Shown here one piece after another: positions 22,380 to 34,814 of a stretch of DNA of 64,000 nt. The stretch lies in the NCBI GenBank assembly GCA_001179505.1, contig CDMY01000989.1, positions 62,001-126,000 of the forward strand, given 5' to 3'. The notes under the pieces are model-generated. The model saw only the letters and a program-made list of their open reading frames with translations. It was not told where the DNA came from and searched no databases. Origin of the DNA: Vitrella brassicaformis (Eukaryota; Sar; Vitrellaceae). Every line of letters begins with the position of its first letter. The first letter of the stretch is position 1. Position numbers and translations under genes: made by a program.

Positions 22380-24493
22380 ATGCTGACCCGCGCGCAGGTG
22401 AGGAGACAGAGGGGAAACGACCGCACGGACGGTGGGGGCGCCGTCTCATCCTTTGTCACCGCATGAGGAGCCCATCCACGGCCCAAAAATGCCTGCCTGT
22501 AGCCATATCGAGGCTGCCTGCATGGCCTCATTGTCGCGTTCGTTTTCTTCTGTGTGTGTGTGCCGACTTACGGTGCAGGCTGCCGCCAAAAAGGAGTTGG
22601 AGCGAGAGACCCAGGAAGCAGCTCAGCTCGCTGCAGTGGCCGCCGCCACCGGGGGCATCCGCCTCTATGACTTCAACCCCTTCGTCGATGCCGAAGACGA
22701 CGAGCCCCTCGACAAGGCCGCCCAGAGGCGACACAAGAAGAAGATATCCGCCCCCGAGAAAGACCATCAAAGGGATGTAAGGACGGGCACCAACCACAAC
22801 AAATCCAGAGGGGCAGCCGCACGGCAGCCCGCTGCGAGGAGGGGCCGGGTGAAGGGGAAGGGGAGTCGGGAGATGGGGGATGTCCATATGGGCGAAGGAG
22901 AGGGCGAGGATGTCGAGATGATGGATCAGGGAGATAGCAATATGTTGGCGAGGGAGGCCAAGAAGCCCCCCCATCATGCCGCCGCCCAGCAGCGTCGGGC
23001 TGCCAAGGAAGATATGGAGAAGGATGACATCCACAAGGCAGCCCTCATCGAGGGAGAAAAGGAAGAGGAGCCCCTCCGCAAGAAGAAGAGGAAGAGGAAC
23101 AAGAAATCCGTCGCCCGCGCCGCCAGCCATGATGCGCACGGAGACATGGAGATGGACGTCGTGGAGGCGATGGGTGGAGGGATGGCCCTCAAGACGGCTG
23201 TGGAGAGGGGCATGTGTGACGCTGTCGATGCTCTGCTAAAGCAACGACAGCAGCTGGCCGGCCAAGGCCTGCTCCACGCCCTCGCCGAGGCCAAGAGCGT
23301 CCCCGACGAAGACAAGGTGCGCATCGCTGAGGCACTGCTGTCCGCTGACCCCTCCCTGGCCACCGAGACCGACTGCAACCTCCAGACGGCCCTCCATCGT
23401 TTCTGTGAGCTGCCCCTGAAGGACCCCAAGCGGCAGGAGCAGCTGCTCGATCTGCTGCACGCCAAGGGAGGAGCCGCCATCATCCACACTCAGGACGCCG
23501 AGGGCTGGCGCCCCCTGCACGTCGCAGCAGCGTCCCACCGCGGCCATCATGCGAGCGGCACTGCGACCGTCAAATGGCTGTGCGGCCATGGGGGCAAGGC
23601 GCACGTCAACGAGGCGGTAAATGTGGACGGAGACGCCTTCGTGACGCCCCTGTCCATCGCGGCTATGCATCCGGCCATTCCGCTGACTCGTCTGCGCGTG
23701 TTGATTGAGGAGGGCGGCGTGGGCAGCAGGCTGCCAGCGGAGGGTGAGAGTGATGGCCAACAGCCGGCTGCAGGGAAAAAGAGGAAGCGCCTGTCGCCGG
23801 CAGAGGCGGCCATGGAGACAGCGGGGAAAAGAATCGAGAAGGTGCACAAGGAGGGAGGGAGGGAACATGCTCTCATGGTGCTTACTTTTGTGGCTGTCTG
23901 GGTGGTTGTCAGGTGATTCGGGCATCCAGGAGCAAGGAGGAGGCAGCGAGGCCCCGGGAGGGGAGGAAGAACAAACAGGAGGCCGAGGCCGAGGCAGCTC
24001 GGATGCGTCGGAGCCGGTTGGGCCGTGAGTTGGAAAAGATAGTCAACGACGCCCTCGGGCCGGTCCGCTGGCTGAAGGGCAAGGACGCCCCCCTCCTCAA
24101 GCACCTCGAGGCGGCCCACGGCGTCCCGGCTCATGTGCTGGCTCAAGGCGTGAGCAAAGTCGCTGAGCCTCACATGCAGGACAGCTATGACATCCCTGGT
24201 CTCAACGTGGACGGGGACACCAAGCACAAAATCGCTGCCGACATCCGACAGCATATCTTCTACGCAGCCTGGATCATCAAGGTGGGTCAGGCAAGAGGGA
24301 GCCACTAAGCCTTTTCCATGTCTACATGCTCTCTCGTATGTGTGTGTGTGTACAGACCAAGGGCAACGAGCGTTTGGTGGGCAGCCCGGCCCGCGGCATC
24401 GCACCGAACCCCATGAAGATGTGGACGGACAGCACGACGGGCGAGCGGCTGGACCTCTTGCAGCGAATCGAGAGACGCCTTGGATGGGCGTGA
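22380..24493 (+). CDS. nuclear-type ankyrin-repeat protein
   Basis: Four exons: 22380-22397 (only MLTRAQ), 22579-23841, 23913-24281 and 24356-24493; 595 residues. The first half is highly charged with several nuclear-localisation-like clusters (RRHKKK, RKKKRKRNKK) and acidic patches. The middle has ankyrin-like repeats: ALKTAVERGMCDAVDALL, LQTALHRFCEL, GWRPLHVAAAS and TPLSIAAMHP. A second basic region with KKRKR follows, then a helical C-terminal domain (KGKDAPLLKHLEAAHGVPAH). No enzyme motif is seen. A nuclear scaffold or chromatin role is inference from the charge pattern. Confidence 0.8.
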
Positions 24494-25679
24494 GTGAGTG
24501 AGTGAGGGAGGGAGGGAGGGAGGGAGGGGACGGACTGTGCATGTGATGTGATGCGATGTGTGTGCATCGATCGATCGAGGGGCTGGTGAGTGAATGAGTG
24601 AGTGAGTGTTGTTTGTCGACTCATACAGACAGACAGACAGCCAGACAGACAGACAGACCTGTATGTGTGCAGCATTGGATGGACCGGCATCCTTGCTGTG
24701 CTGCATTCAGTCATGTGCTGTCGGGCGTTTGTGTATTGTCATGAAGGCGCCCATGTACGTGTCGCCGCGTATTCCGTCTCCGAGGGTAGAACGACGCGAC
24801 ACTTCTCTTGAGATGCATATATTACCTGACCCATACACCACCAACGGCCAACACCCAGGTGGTCTCCCAAATGCGACAACCAAGCAAGGTCATCTACCTC
24901 AGCCAGCGAACACACTCAGCGGCCGCCGATCGATGTTCTCGCCAGTGGCCAACGCAACCATCCATCACATCAATGGCAAGCCACGGCATGCAGCGAACTC
25001 ATTGGGTACACATGCCATTCAGTGACACGCACACAGCCGTCTGTCCATCCAGTAACGGAGGAGCAATGAGTGCGTGCTGGCGTGGGTGGAGAGGTGTGTG
25101 TGTGAGTGGGAGACACAGAGAGAGACATGCACGTGCTTGTGTAAGCACATTTGTGGATCGGTGGATGCCGAATTACTCACACAACACAGCACTGGTGCAC
25201 TTGGGACGAAGGCATTATGCAATGGTGTGCCGAGTGGGGTGCATGGCAAAGGCAGCCAGCCAGAGTTTGTTGGTGGTGACAGGTAGACGATTAACTTTGT
25301 ATGTTAGGGAACCGAGAGATTCAATCCAATGACATCGACTACCGGGTATTGTCCATCCATGTTGCCTGCCTGCGCATGCAGTCAGTCCGATGCCACACCC
25401 AACACCAAAACACACACATACACACACATGCACGTCAAGAGTAGAATGGCGGCGTGCTAATGGCTGTGGTAGGCCATTCTCACGCACGCGCGATGGTGGA
25501 TTAGAAGAGGGGCAGGGGCACGCACACACGCACACAGACTGGCATGGAGGCACGAAACATGGAACACGAGCATGCGAGCAGTGAGTGAGTGATTGATTGA
25601 GACAGTCGGTTCCTCCCCCGCCCGCAAGCCATGCTACCTACCTGCCTACCATCTGCACCAACCGACCACGTCGCCTCAC
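24494..25679. other. intergenic region with duplicated 3' flank
   Basis: No exon is supported. The segment 25410-25680 is the duplicate of 18800-19080. GAGT, GAGG and GACA microsatellites occur near 24491-24522 and 24625-24655. Confidence 0.6.
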
Positions 25680-28396
25680 TCACTTGGCCTTGTTGCCTCC
25701 CTCCTTGCGACCCTTGCCCCCCTTGCCCCCCTTGCCATTCTCTCCCTTGCCCTTCTTGTCTCCCTTGCCCCCCTCCTTCAGCACTAGCTCCATGTGCATC
25801 CAGCTCATGAAGCTGTCATCCACCCCGTTCCCATCCACACCACACCAAGACGACACCACACTGTACACCGACCCCACTCTCCTCTCTGCCTCCCGCAGCA
25901 AAGCCCTGAGGGCGTCGCCAGGGTACGGCTCGACATAGTCGTCGCAGTCGTTGTATTGGCCCTGGCCTGGTGCGAGCGACTCTGTGGTGAGTGTCAGGTC
26001 AACGCTGGCTTTGGCTGGCTTGATGGACGTGAGCAGAGACACCACAGACCGAGCGCACCCCTTGCTGATCTGATCCTCATTCGACACGCGCAGCGATTTG
26101 ACGGCAGGGTAGGCTAGCTTAGGCACGGGCACGTGGAGAAATCGGGCAGCTCCCCCTCGTCCAGCCGGATGTGCAACTCGTCTAGCTCTCGGGCATGCAG
26201 ATACGACACACACTGCGACACGGTGCGAGGGCTCCGTGCCTCCAACCACACCCACCGCACCCCCGCCAGGCTGCCCAGCAGCTGGTCCAGCCTGGCAGCC
26301 TCAGCACCGGTCGGCAAGGAGTTGTTGTGGGCATCGTAGCTTGATGCGTTGATGTAGAGGTGCTGGATGGCCGGCAGGTGTGTGTTGTTGCCGTTCTGGT
26401 CCTTGGCCACCAGCCACTCCGGGATGCTCGTGGTGAGCTGGTGGACGGGGGTGGTGTAGTGTTGGGGGTGGATGGAGAGCTTGGTGGCCGCGGGAAACGT
26501 CAGCAGCGGACCCCATGTGTCGTGCAGGGGAGCACCGCCGTACACAAACTTGACCTGCGAGAAGGAACAGAAAAAGGAAGAGGGCAGATATGAGCCATTC
26601 TCAAGCGTGCGCTGCGTGTCTCCCTCCCCCTGCACCCCTCACTCACTGCGTCGCATTCGTTCGTCAGGTTGGTGATGAGTTGGCCTACGGGGCGGCCGTG
26701 CGGGGCCGGGGGTGTTGTCGCCGGGCCCTCCTTGCCGCAGTCGATGATGATGTCGTCACACTTGTCGAGAATGCTACGCTCGATATGGTCATCCTCACTG
26801 CACAACACACACACACACGCACACACAACAGACTGTGCCCGTCTCTGCCTGCGGTTTGTTTGGTGCTGCATGTCTCACTTACCGTGGCATCCACACGATC
26901 TGGCATTTGGTCTCCTCGGCCCACGTGAGCAGGTCCTGCAGGGCGAAGTGGTTGGAGCCGCTGCGGTCGGTCAGCTGGCGGCTGAAGTCGGCGCCAAACG
27001 AGAAGCGATGGTGAATGGTGATGGTCTTGTCCACACCTGCACACCACAGATGACACATTCAGCAAGGAGTGCCTCCGTGTGTGCTACTAAGCTGCCCACC
27101 CCCCTCCCACCTTTCATGTGTTGGGTGCGCCAGTTGGTGTCGAGTGCCGTGGTGAGGCGGCCCAGCGGATCGTAGATGTACTCAACGCGACTGACACGGA
27201 GCACCACAGACGTATACACACATGGTGTGTTTATGCCGCCATTCCATCTATCTTTCAGCCCTGCTCACTCAGGTACTCTGTAGTCCTTTTTGGGTGGGAC
27301 GAGGTGGAGACCGCTGATGCTCGTGAGCTTGGGGCAGCCGCTCAGCGAACTGACATCCACACGCATATGACATCCACACGCATACAGACACACATCCACA
27401 CACACATGAGTATGTATGCTGTTCAATCATATACCTGGTGAACGCCTCCCACTCATCCCCCTCGGTGACATCGATGACATCGGCCTTGATGGAGGTGATC
27501 TTCGGCGAAGCTGACACGATGTGGGTGGCGCCCGGCAGGTGGGAGATGCGGTTGCCGGACAGCCCGCCACACACCTTGCCCATACTCAGCACCTCCAAAC
27601 TCGGAAACATCGACTTGCGATCCCTGACACGACACCCCAACACGTACGACATGAACCACATTTGTATCTCTGCAGCCAACCCATGCCCTCTTGTCCTTAC
27701 TTGACTAGGTCTAGGTAGCGCGTGTGGGTGATGTGTAGCTGCTGGGTCTTCTCAAACACCACCGGCTCCCTATCCGTCCCCTTCCCCACCCCCGCCCTCT
27801 CAGTATTGCCGACTCTGCCGAAGTAGTGTCTGTTGGGCTCATGACACACGCGCCTCGGGTCGTCCACACAGATGCGCACGAGTGTGGCGTTGGACGCCTC
27901 GATGCACTCCACTGCAGCCGGCAGCACATCCTCGTCGCCGTCGGTCTCGATGAACGCCGTCTTGAGCTTGCTCTGACCCACACACATACATACAGAAAAG
28001 CCTCCATCCATGCCTATCCTCCTCCCACCCACCCACCCACCAGTCGTGTTTTGAGTGTGTCTGTGAGTTTGATCTTCTTCCAGTAGTCGTACTCCTTGTT
28101 TGAGATGGTGAGGTCACGGTAGAGGATGCCGTATGTGGCTTCGGTGGTCTTCTTGTGCAGCTTCTGGCACACGAGCGAGAGCGGCTTGCGCTGGATGGTG
28201 GTGAGGAAGCCGCCGACCTCATACACACACTCAGCCTCGAGGTGAGCCAAACCAACTCTACCAACCTTATCCTGACACAACGACGAGAAATCATGTCCAC
28301 AGATGGCAGGTGCCCGGCTGTTGTTTGTTATTCGCTTACCGATTCCTTTGCCACCTGCGGCTGCTTCGCCTTCACCTTCACCCCAGCACGCGACAT
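25680..28396 (-). CDS. F-box-like/LRR-like protein, copy 2 (frameshifted)
   Basis: Paralogue of the gene at 19083-21980 with the same exon layout: 28340-28396, 28041-28271, 27701-27972, 27435-27623, 27269-27349, 27111-27190, 26883-27036, 26647-26797 and a last exon starting at 26554. Exons 2, 5, 6 and 7 have exactly the same lengths as in copy 1. In the last exon, near 26125-26140, copy 2 is one base shorter than copy 1. The frame therefore runs into a stop at 26114-26116, shortly after LPDFSTCPCLS. The lost C-terminal part (PKLAYPAVKSLRVSN to the Lys/Gly tail) stays open in the other frame down to 25680. Either this is a young truncation or a base-call error. Confidence 0.72.
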
Positions 28397-28628
28397 CTAC
28401 AGAGAGAGAGGGGGAGGAACAGACCGAATGGATGGATGGATGGATGGTTGGATGGATGGATGGATGGATGGATGTGTGTGTGTGTTGTGTGTGTCACCTG
28501 TTCGTTCTTCCTCGAAATTGTGGAGAAGCACGGCCAAAAGCTCTACGATCCATGCGAGCTCAAACTCGAAGTTGTCAGGTCAGGCGTCCCACAGCGTGTG
28601 GTTCTCTGCTTGTCTGCTTTTTTCATCG
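28397..28628. promoter_or_regulatory. divergent promoter region with GGAT repeat
   Basis: The gap between F-box-like copy 2 and the phenylalanine hydroxylase gene contains (GGAT)n at about 28428-28472 and a TG run near 28474-28492. Confidence 0.4.
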
Positions 28629-30929
28629 ATGCGGCTCCGGCTGCCCTCGTCGCTCTCCGCTGCTATTACCCGTCGCTCCAATCACCGTCCAATAGCCCCT
28701 CTGCCATGGCCACTCATCATCGGCAGGCAGCACAGGCGGTTCCACACGATGGACACCCACGTGCTGCCGCTGGACAGCAGCGATGGGAGCGTGCTGATAA
28801 GGGGCGGCGTCAGCCAGAGGAATGTGTGCGGCGTGAGCTTCACGCTGGAAGACAGTAAGGGCAGCCTGCTTCACGCACTGGTCAGCAAGCACAACAGAGA
28901 CTCACACACAGACAGACGATGATTGAGTGATTGATTGCTTTGACTGTCCGTCTGTCTGTCTGTCTGTGTTTATTGTCGCACCAATTGTTGATCCAGCGTA
29001 TTTTCGGTGAGTCGCTGATGGGGGGTGCTCACCTGACACAGGGGGAGGGAGGGAGGGATAATTCACTCATTGCTTGTCTGTCAGATAAGCACAATGTGAA
29101 CCTCACTCGCATCGAAAACCGGCCCTCGCCACTCAACACACATGAACAGTCAGTCAAGGCACACACGAACACTCAACACACATACACCGCGTTCCGTACC
29201 TGGCTGCAGGATGTTCTACGTGCACTTTGAGGGCCAATGGGACGACGGGACCGTGCAGAGTGTGGTGCGCGAGCTGGAGAACTCGCCCGAGTTCATCAAG
29301 GGCCACGTGCACCGACTGCGGAGCAGCGAGGTGCCGTGGTTCCCAAGGCGGCTCGCGGACATCGACCAGTTCTCAAAATCGACTCTCGACGCCGGCACAG
29401 GTACCCACATGCGTGCCTCTGTGCGTGTCTGTGTGTCCATTCAGATATGTGTGTGTGTGTGTCAGATTTGGACAGTGACCACCCTGGTTTCTCTGATCCT
29501 GAGTACCGCAAGAGGAGGGAGCAGATTGTCGAGCAGGCGGCACAGTATAGATCAGGCACGCCCATATACAAGACACACACACACACACACGCAGAGACAG
29601 GGACAGAGAGAGCGAGAGAGAGATGTGGCCTGTTCGTCTATTCATTCGTGCGTGCAGGGCAGGCGATTCCACGCATAGACTACTCCGAGTCAGGTGAGTG
29701 CACCCACACACAAGAACACACGTGCCACATCTACCACGCGTATCGTCTGTCCATCTGTCTATCTATCAGAGGTTGGGACGTGGGCGTGTGTGTACGACAA
29801 GCTCAAGACGCTCTTCCCCGACATGGCCTGCAACGAATTCAACGACGCACTCAGGGAGCTCGAGGCCGCCAGCATCTACTCGTCGTCCGCCATCCCGCAG
29901 CTGCAAGACGTGTCCGACTACCTGCAGAGGCGAACGGGTAGTTAATGATTCTGTACTATGAAAATGCGGATGGATGGATGGAGAAGATGGACACAGAGAA
30001 TGGCCCCCTCTGTGTGTTGTGATGCATTGCAGGTTTCACGCTGCGGCCCGTCACGGGTTTGCTGAGCGGCCGGGACTTCCTCAACGCTCTCGCCTTCAGG
30101 GTCTTCTTCTCCACACAGGTAAGTACCCGACTCACGTGAGTGCATCGTCTGTGTGTCCACCACATGTGTCTGTGTCTGTGTCTTTTTTCAGTACATCCGG
30201 CACCACAGCCAGCCCTTATACACGCCCGAGCCCGACGTCTGCCATGAGCTCATGGGACACGCACCAATGCTGCTCAACAAAGTCAGTTGCACCAACTCAC
30301 CACTCACTCTACACATGTACATGTGCCTGTGTGTGCAGGATTTTGCGGATTTCTCGCAAATCATCGGCTTGGCGTCTTTGGGTGCGACTGATGAGGACAT
30401 CCGGCGGCTGGCGACGTGCTACTGGTTCAGTGTAGAGTTCGGGGTCTTGTATCAGGACGGCGGCATCAAGGCCTATGGGGCTGGCCTGCTCTCGTCCTTC
30501 GGCGAGCTGCAGCACGCCACCTCACCCACCAACACAAAGGTAGACTGGCAGAGGGGCAGACACGCAGAAATGAATGTGTGGTCACGTGTGTGTGTGTGTG
30601 TGGATGTAGGTTGAGATCCGAGCGTGGGACCCGTGGGTGGCGTGCAGGCAGGAGTACCCCATCACCACATACCAGCCCATCTACTTCGCCGCCACGTCGC
30701 TCGCCGAAGTGAGTCAGTCACTCGAACACACAGTCACCCACAAATGGAACGTTGGGCAATGATTGTAATGTTGCGTCGTGTGCGTGGTGTGCTCCTGCAG
30801 GCGAAGGAGAAGATGCTGTCCTTCTGCGAGTCGATCAAGAAGCCCTTTTGCATCCGATACGACAGCGAGGCGCGGTGCGTCGTCACCGACACAGCCATCA
30901 CACCGAAACCCGTATCAATCAAATTCTGA
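28629..30929 (+). CDS. PAH: phenylalanine-4-hydroxylase (aromatic amino acid hydroxylase) with ACT domain
   Basis: Iron- and pterin-dependent enzyme converting Phe to Tyr. Twelve exons: 28629-28880, 28997-29006, 29085-29148, 29210-29400, 29466-29555, 29658-29693, 29770-29937, 30033-30118, 30192-30281, 30339-30539, 30610-30708 and 30801-30929; all phases match, 471 residues. The N-terminal ACT domain reads [16 protein letters not shown] then [13 protein letters not shown]. The catalytic domain begins at [12 protein letters not shown]. The iron ligands are visible: two His in [12 protein letters not shown] and Glu in [43 protein letters not shown] and [18 protein letters not shown] also match the family. 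The first 40 residues (Arg-rich, no acids) look like an organelle leader. Exon 2 is only 10 bases; the intron after 29555 uses a GC donor. Trp hydroxylase is less likely but not excluded. Confidence 0.93.
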
Positions 30930-31379
30930 CTATCTGGGAGATGGAAGACAGACAGGCAGGCAGACAGACAGACAGAGGCTGGTGTGTCCCCTGTAGACAT
31001 ACATACACTAGAGATTAGTAGTTGTCGTCACGTCGCCGTCTCTTTTTCCGTGTGCGAGTGCGTGCGTGTGTGTATTTATTTATTGGTGGCACGCTGTGTG
31101 CATTTGTGGTGGACGGACCGACAGATGGACGGACACGTGTGGAAAGCAGAAAGACAGACGAAGAGAAGTCGACGTCCGGACGTTTGTGTGTTGTGTGTGC
31201 AGCGAGCTGATGTGTGTAAGTCCCCCAGCCTCCATCCCTGCATCTGCTCTGGCCAACGGCCACTGCCTCTCACACGGGCACACCGTACACACGCACCAAA
31301 TGTCCCCACGCAGTCGATCCCCGCCCCCAGTTAGCAAACAAAAAAGCGGAAAGAACCCCCCGGCTATCTTGTCATTCGA
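30930..31379. other. convergent intergenic region
   Basis: The 3' flanks of the hydroxylase gene and the C2-domain gene meet here. A GACAGACA run lies at 30950-30975. No gene is supported. Confidence 0.5.
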
Positions 31380-32980
31380 TCACGACGCCCTTCTGTCCTT
31401 GAAGTGGTCCTTGAGGTTGGGGCTGGTGCCCATGCCGATGTAGTCGCGCACCCCACCCATAAGCTCCGCCTGCATTACGCAGACAGACAGACAGACATCA
31501 CACAAGAGACACGGACGGACGGACCTCCCTCGTCAGTCTCACCTGGAGTCGTTCCTGCTCCTGCTGTTCCCTCAGCATCTGCTCCCTCCTCTGCCTTCGC
31601 GCCTCCACATCCAGAGGGGCACTCCCCTCACGACCATAATACGGCTTCCTACCCCTCGCCCCCTCCCCCTCCCCGTCTGTGGCCAGCGTGCCCCTCATAT
31701 CATTCACCAAATCAGCAAACGGGTCCGTCGCTCTCTCAGATGCGCCCCCCTCCGCCTTGCTGAAGCTGCGGCCGGGCGGCGATTGCGACCGGCTGATGCG
31801 CTGGAATGGCACCACTGGCTGCTGCAGCAGAAGGCGGAACTGCTGTGCGCCGCCCTGCTGCATTGAGGGAAACGGTCCGTACGGGACGACCATCTGCATG
31901 TGTGCGGGAGGGGGGAGGGGCGGGGCGGGCTGGGGCCGGATAGTGGGCTGCAGAGAGAAGTAGGGCATGACGGTTGGTGCAGGCTGGGATTCACAGCGGG
32001 ACCCGACGCTGGTCTTCTCTGGCTGTGCCGTCAGCTGTGTCTCCTGCTGTGTTGTGATGGCCCGCAGGCCAGCGGGGCTGGACGGGGCGCTCGCCACTCC
32101 CCACCCCTGGGCAGGCTGGCCAGGCGACGCCTCAGCACCACCAGCAGCACCAGCAGCAGCAGGGGCAGTCGTGTATATGGCCGGAACAACTGGTACATGC
32201 TCATGACTGGTGATGGTGTCTTCCATCTTGATGAGGTCCTCGTCGATGCCGCGACACGGCCCAGCAGGCGCACTCACGTCGATCAGGGGAGCTGACTCAA
32301 CAACCACCGCCGCCACTGCTGCTGCTGGTTTCGTGTCTTGTCTCTGCTCCTTCTCTCTTTTTGCTATCTCTGCTGCTGATGCTGCTGCTGGTGGTTTTGC
32401 GGCTCTGGCCTGACGAGGGTGAGGGACGAGGGGGGGCCGGCCGGATGCAGCACCAGCTGCTGCAGCGGGGTTCATGACGTACATGTCCACCAGGAGCTCA
32501 CCGGCAAATCTGTCCTTGTGCTCCAGCATGATAGCCTGCATGCGCACAGCATACACAAGTCACACGGGGCCTGCCTCTGTATCCGTATCTATGACCCCTC
32601 GGTAGCGGCCCTTGAGCGTGTTGTCGACCAGCAGATTGGCCAGACCAAAATGGGCTTCGGCAGCACGCTTGTCGACCACCTGATATACCAACAATCGCGC
32701 ACCCACGAGCAACGCCATCTTCCCGTGTTGCATTCCATACCAGGGCCCTCTTGTGGAAGATGGTGAATCGGACGAATGTGTCCTTTGTGAAGCGCTTGAA
32801 CTTGATCATCTTGTTGAAGGTGGGCTCCTCATCCCCACCGATGTAGTCGGTGCGGATGCAGTGGCCATCGACCTCCACTTCCACAGCATGCAGCCCCGCG
32901 TGTTTCAGCCGCCTGGCTTGCAGCAGGTTGACAACCAGTGTCGGGTGCTCACCAATCGACGAGAGAGAAAACGCAGCCAT
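31380..32980 (-). CDS. C2-domain-like protein with long disordered tail
   Basis: Exons (minus): 32741-32980, 32566-32679, 31543-32535 and 31380-31469; phases match, 478 residues. The first about 140 residues look like a C2 beta-sandwich: LVVNLLQARRLKHAG, EVEVDGHCIRTDYIGGDEEP, TFNKMIKFKRF, VRFTIFHKRALV and DRFAGELLVDMYV. The remaining about 300 residues are low complexity (Pro, Gln, Ala), with YFSLQPTIRPQPAPPLPPP as an example. It ends with a basic helical stretch (EARRQRREQMLREQQEQERLQ, partial) and ELMGGVRDYIG. C2 domains usually bind membranes or calcium; the acidic loop Asp pattern is weak here, so calcium binding is doubtful. It is divergent from the next gene with 340 bp between starts. 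Confidence 0.72.
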
Positions 32981-33320
32981 GAGTCGGTGGGAAGAAGCCT
33001 ATTGGAAGAAGGCGGCGATGAGAGGCCGACAGACTGGTGACAGACTCTGCCTGCCGTTGCGCTATGTGTTAATGCGTCTTCCCCCGAAGGCTTAAGCAGG
33101 GGAAGAAGCAGGGGACGCGAGAAGCAGGGAAAGAAAAAGACGCCAGCCAAACAAGAGGAGGGAGGACCGGCTGGGGAATCGTCGAGATGCGAGCTAAAAA
33201 TTGCTGTGCGTGTCTTCCCAGCGCTTCCCCAAGCAGGAGCCTGAAGCAGCAGGGACGGGATTCCCATCCTTTATCTGTCAACAAGATCTGTCGAGCAAAT
33301 CGCGGCGGCGTGCAAGATTC
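32981..33320. promoter_or_regulatory. divergent promoter region
   Basis: The 340-bp gap between the starts of the C2-like gene and the metallo-beta-lactamase gene must hold both promoters. GGAAGAAG-rich purine tracts occur at 33099-33140. Confidence 0.4.
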
Positions 33321-34814
33321 ATGGAGATCTTTGGGCTTCTAGCCTTCGTCGCATTGGATGCGGCAGATGCCTTCGCCTTCCCCTCCCCTGCCGCCCTCGC
33401 CCCCTCACTGAGGCCATTGTCATTAGCGGCCGGTCCGCCATTCAGGAGTCGACTCAGACGGGATGGCAACGCCAGGCTGTCTATGGGAGCAGCAGCACCT
33501 GCAGCCTCAAGCGTGGCAGGTGCGCTGCGGCCCTGTGCTTGACACGTCATGATGCTATGCAATGCATCTGTAGGTGTGTATGTGTGTTGGTTTCCACAGG
33601 TGCCTTATCATCGACTGCTGACGGTCCGTATCGCCTGACGTGGCTGGAGGGCAACTCGTGGCTGTGGGAGGTGGGTGGCGTGCGGCTGCTGGTAGATCCA
33701 GTGCTCGAAGGTGCGCTGAACTTCAACATACCCAGCCTCTACTCGGGCGAGAAACGGGTGAGTGACGGAGAGAGGAGCGCCACCCATGGCCGTCTTCCAT
33801 GCGCTTGCTGGATGTGAGTCATCGGTGCAGAGTTTGCCGCGGACATTGGACGGCGTGTCGTCGTCTCTCGGGGTGACTGACTCGCTGGACGCCATACTTA
33901 TCACACAGGGACTCGAGGACCACTGCCACGCACGGTACACACATACAGACACAGACACAGACACAGAGAAAGATGCGTCATAGGCATCCGTCTGTCCATT
34001 CGTCTATTTCTGTGTCTGTCAGGACACTAAACAAGCTCAAGTCAGTGCTGTCATCCCGGCCCCCGCGCCCCTCCCCACTGCCCATCGTCACCGCCCCATC
34101 AGCCCTGCCCACACTGGAGTCCATATTCTCCGACTCGACTGATCTCGTGTCCATAGTGCCGCTGCGGCCGGGCGAGTCGGTGCCTGTGTATGGTGACAAG
34201 GGGGTGCGGGTGGATGTGACGGCCACCAGCGGCGCGTTGGTGGGACCGCCGTGGCAGGACAGAGAGAATGGCTATCTCGTGACAATGCCGCAGGTAGGCG
34301 TGGACAGAGAGGGAGGGAGGGGGTGTGAGTGGAGATCTGGGGGTGCGTCTCTCGGTTGTGTGTGCAGGGGCTGAAGCTCTATTACGAGCCTCACTGTGAT
34401 TACATTCCTGAGCTGATCAAGGGTAGGGACCAATGCAGCACTCACACGCATCCATCCATCCATCCATGCGTGTTTGCCTACGTCTGTGCAGGTGTGTCAG
34501 CCGATGTGGTCATCACGCCCGTCACCTACCAGCGTATCTTCGGCTATGCCTTCGTCAAGGGCGGGCAGAACGCCGTGTCGTTGATCAAGCAGCTGGGGGC
34601 TCGTGTGGTGGCGCCCATGAACAACGGAGAGCTCGAGGCCAAAGGCATCTTGACGTCGCTCATCAAGAGTGAGGGCGGGGTGGAGCCCTTCAAGGCCCTC
34701 CTAGCTGCCGACCACCCCAACCGATACATCGTCATGGACATACAGCCCGGCCAGCCGGCTGACATCCCCATCAAGGAGCTCTTACAAGACAGAGTGGCTG
34801 TTGAGACTGCGTGA
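33321..34814 (+). CDS. metallo-beta-lactamase-fold protein, probable plastid targeting
   Basis: Exons 33321-33519, 33600-33757, 33831-33934, 34023-34293, 34368-34422 and 34492-34814 encode 369 residues. The sequence order fits plant plastid metallo-beta-lactamase-like proteins: WLEGNSWLWEVGGVRLLVDP (strand with Asp), LITQGLEDHCHA in place of HxHxDH, then YYEPHCDYIPELI and DVVITPV. The HCH and the downstream His/Asp residues could hold one metal ion, but the standard HxHxDH is not complete, so hydrolase activity is uncertain. The N-terminus is hydrophobic, then FAFPSPAALAPSLRPLSLAA, then Arg-rich. A signal peptide followed by a Phe-containing transit-like segment is the usual bipartite leader of complex plastids. 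Function is otherwise unknown. Confidence 0.8.

Noticed and set aside
22528-23925. Long minus-strand open frames opposite the ankyrin gene
   Set aside because: They mirror the plus-strand coding exon in a GC-rich region and lack splice sites and conserved motifs.
26472-26675. Plus-strand open frames opposite the F-box/LRR-like copies
   Set aside because: They recur opposite both paralogues only because the sense strand is conserved; no independent motif.
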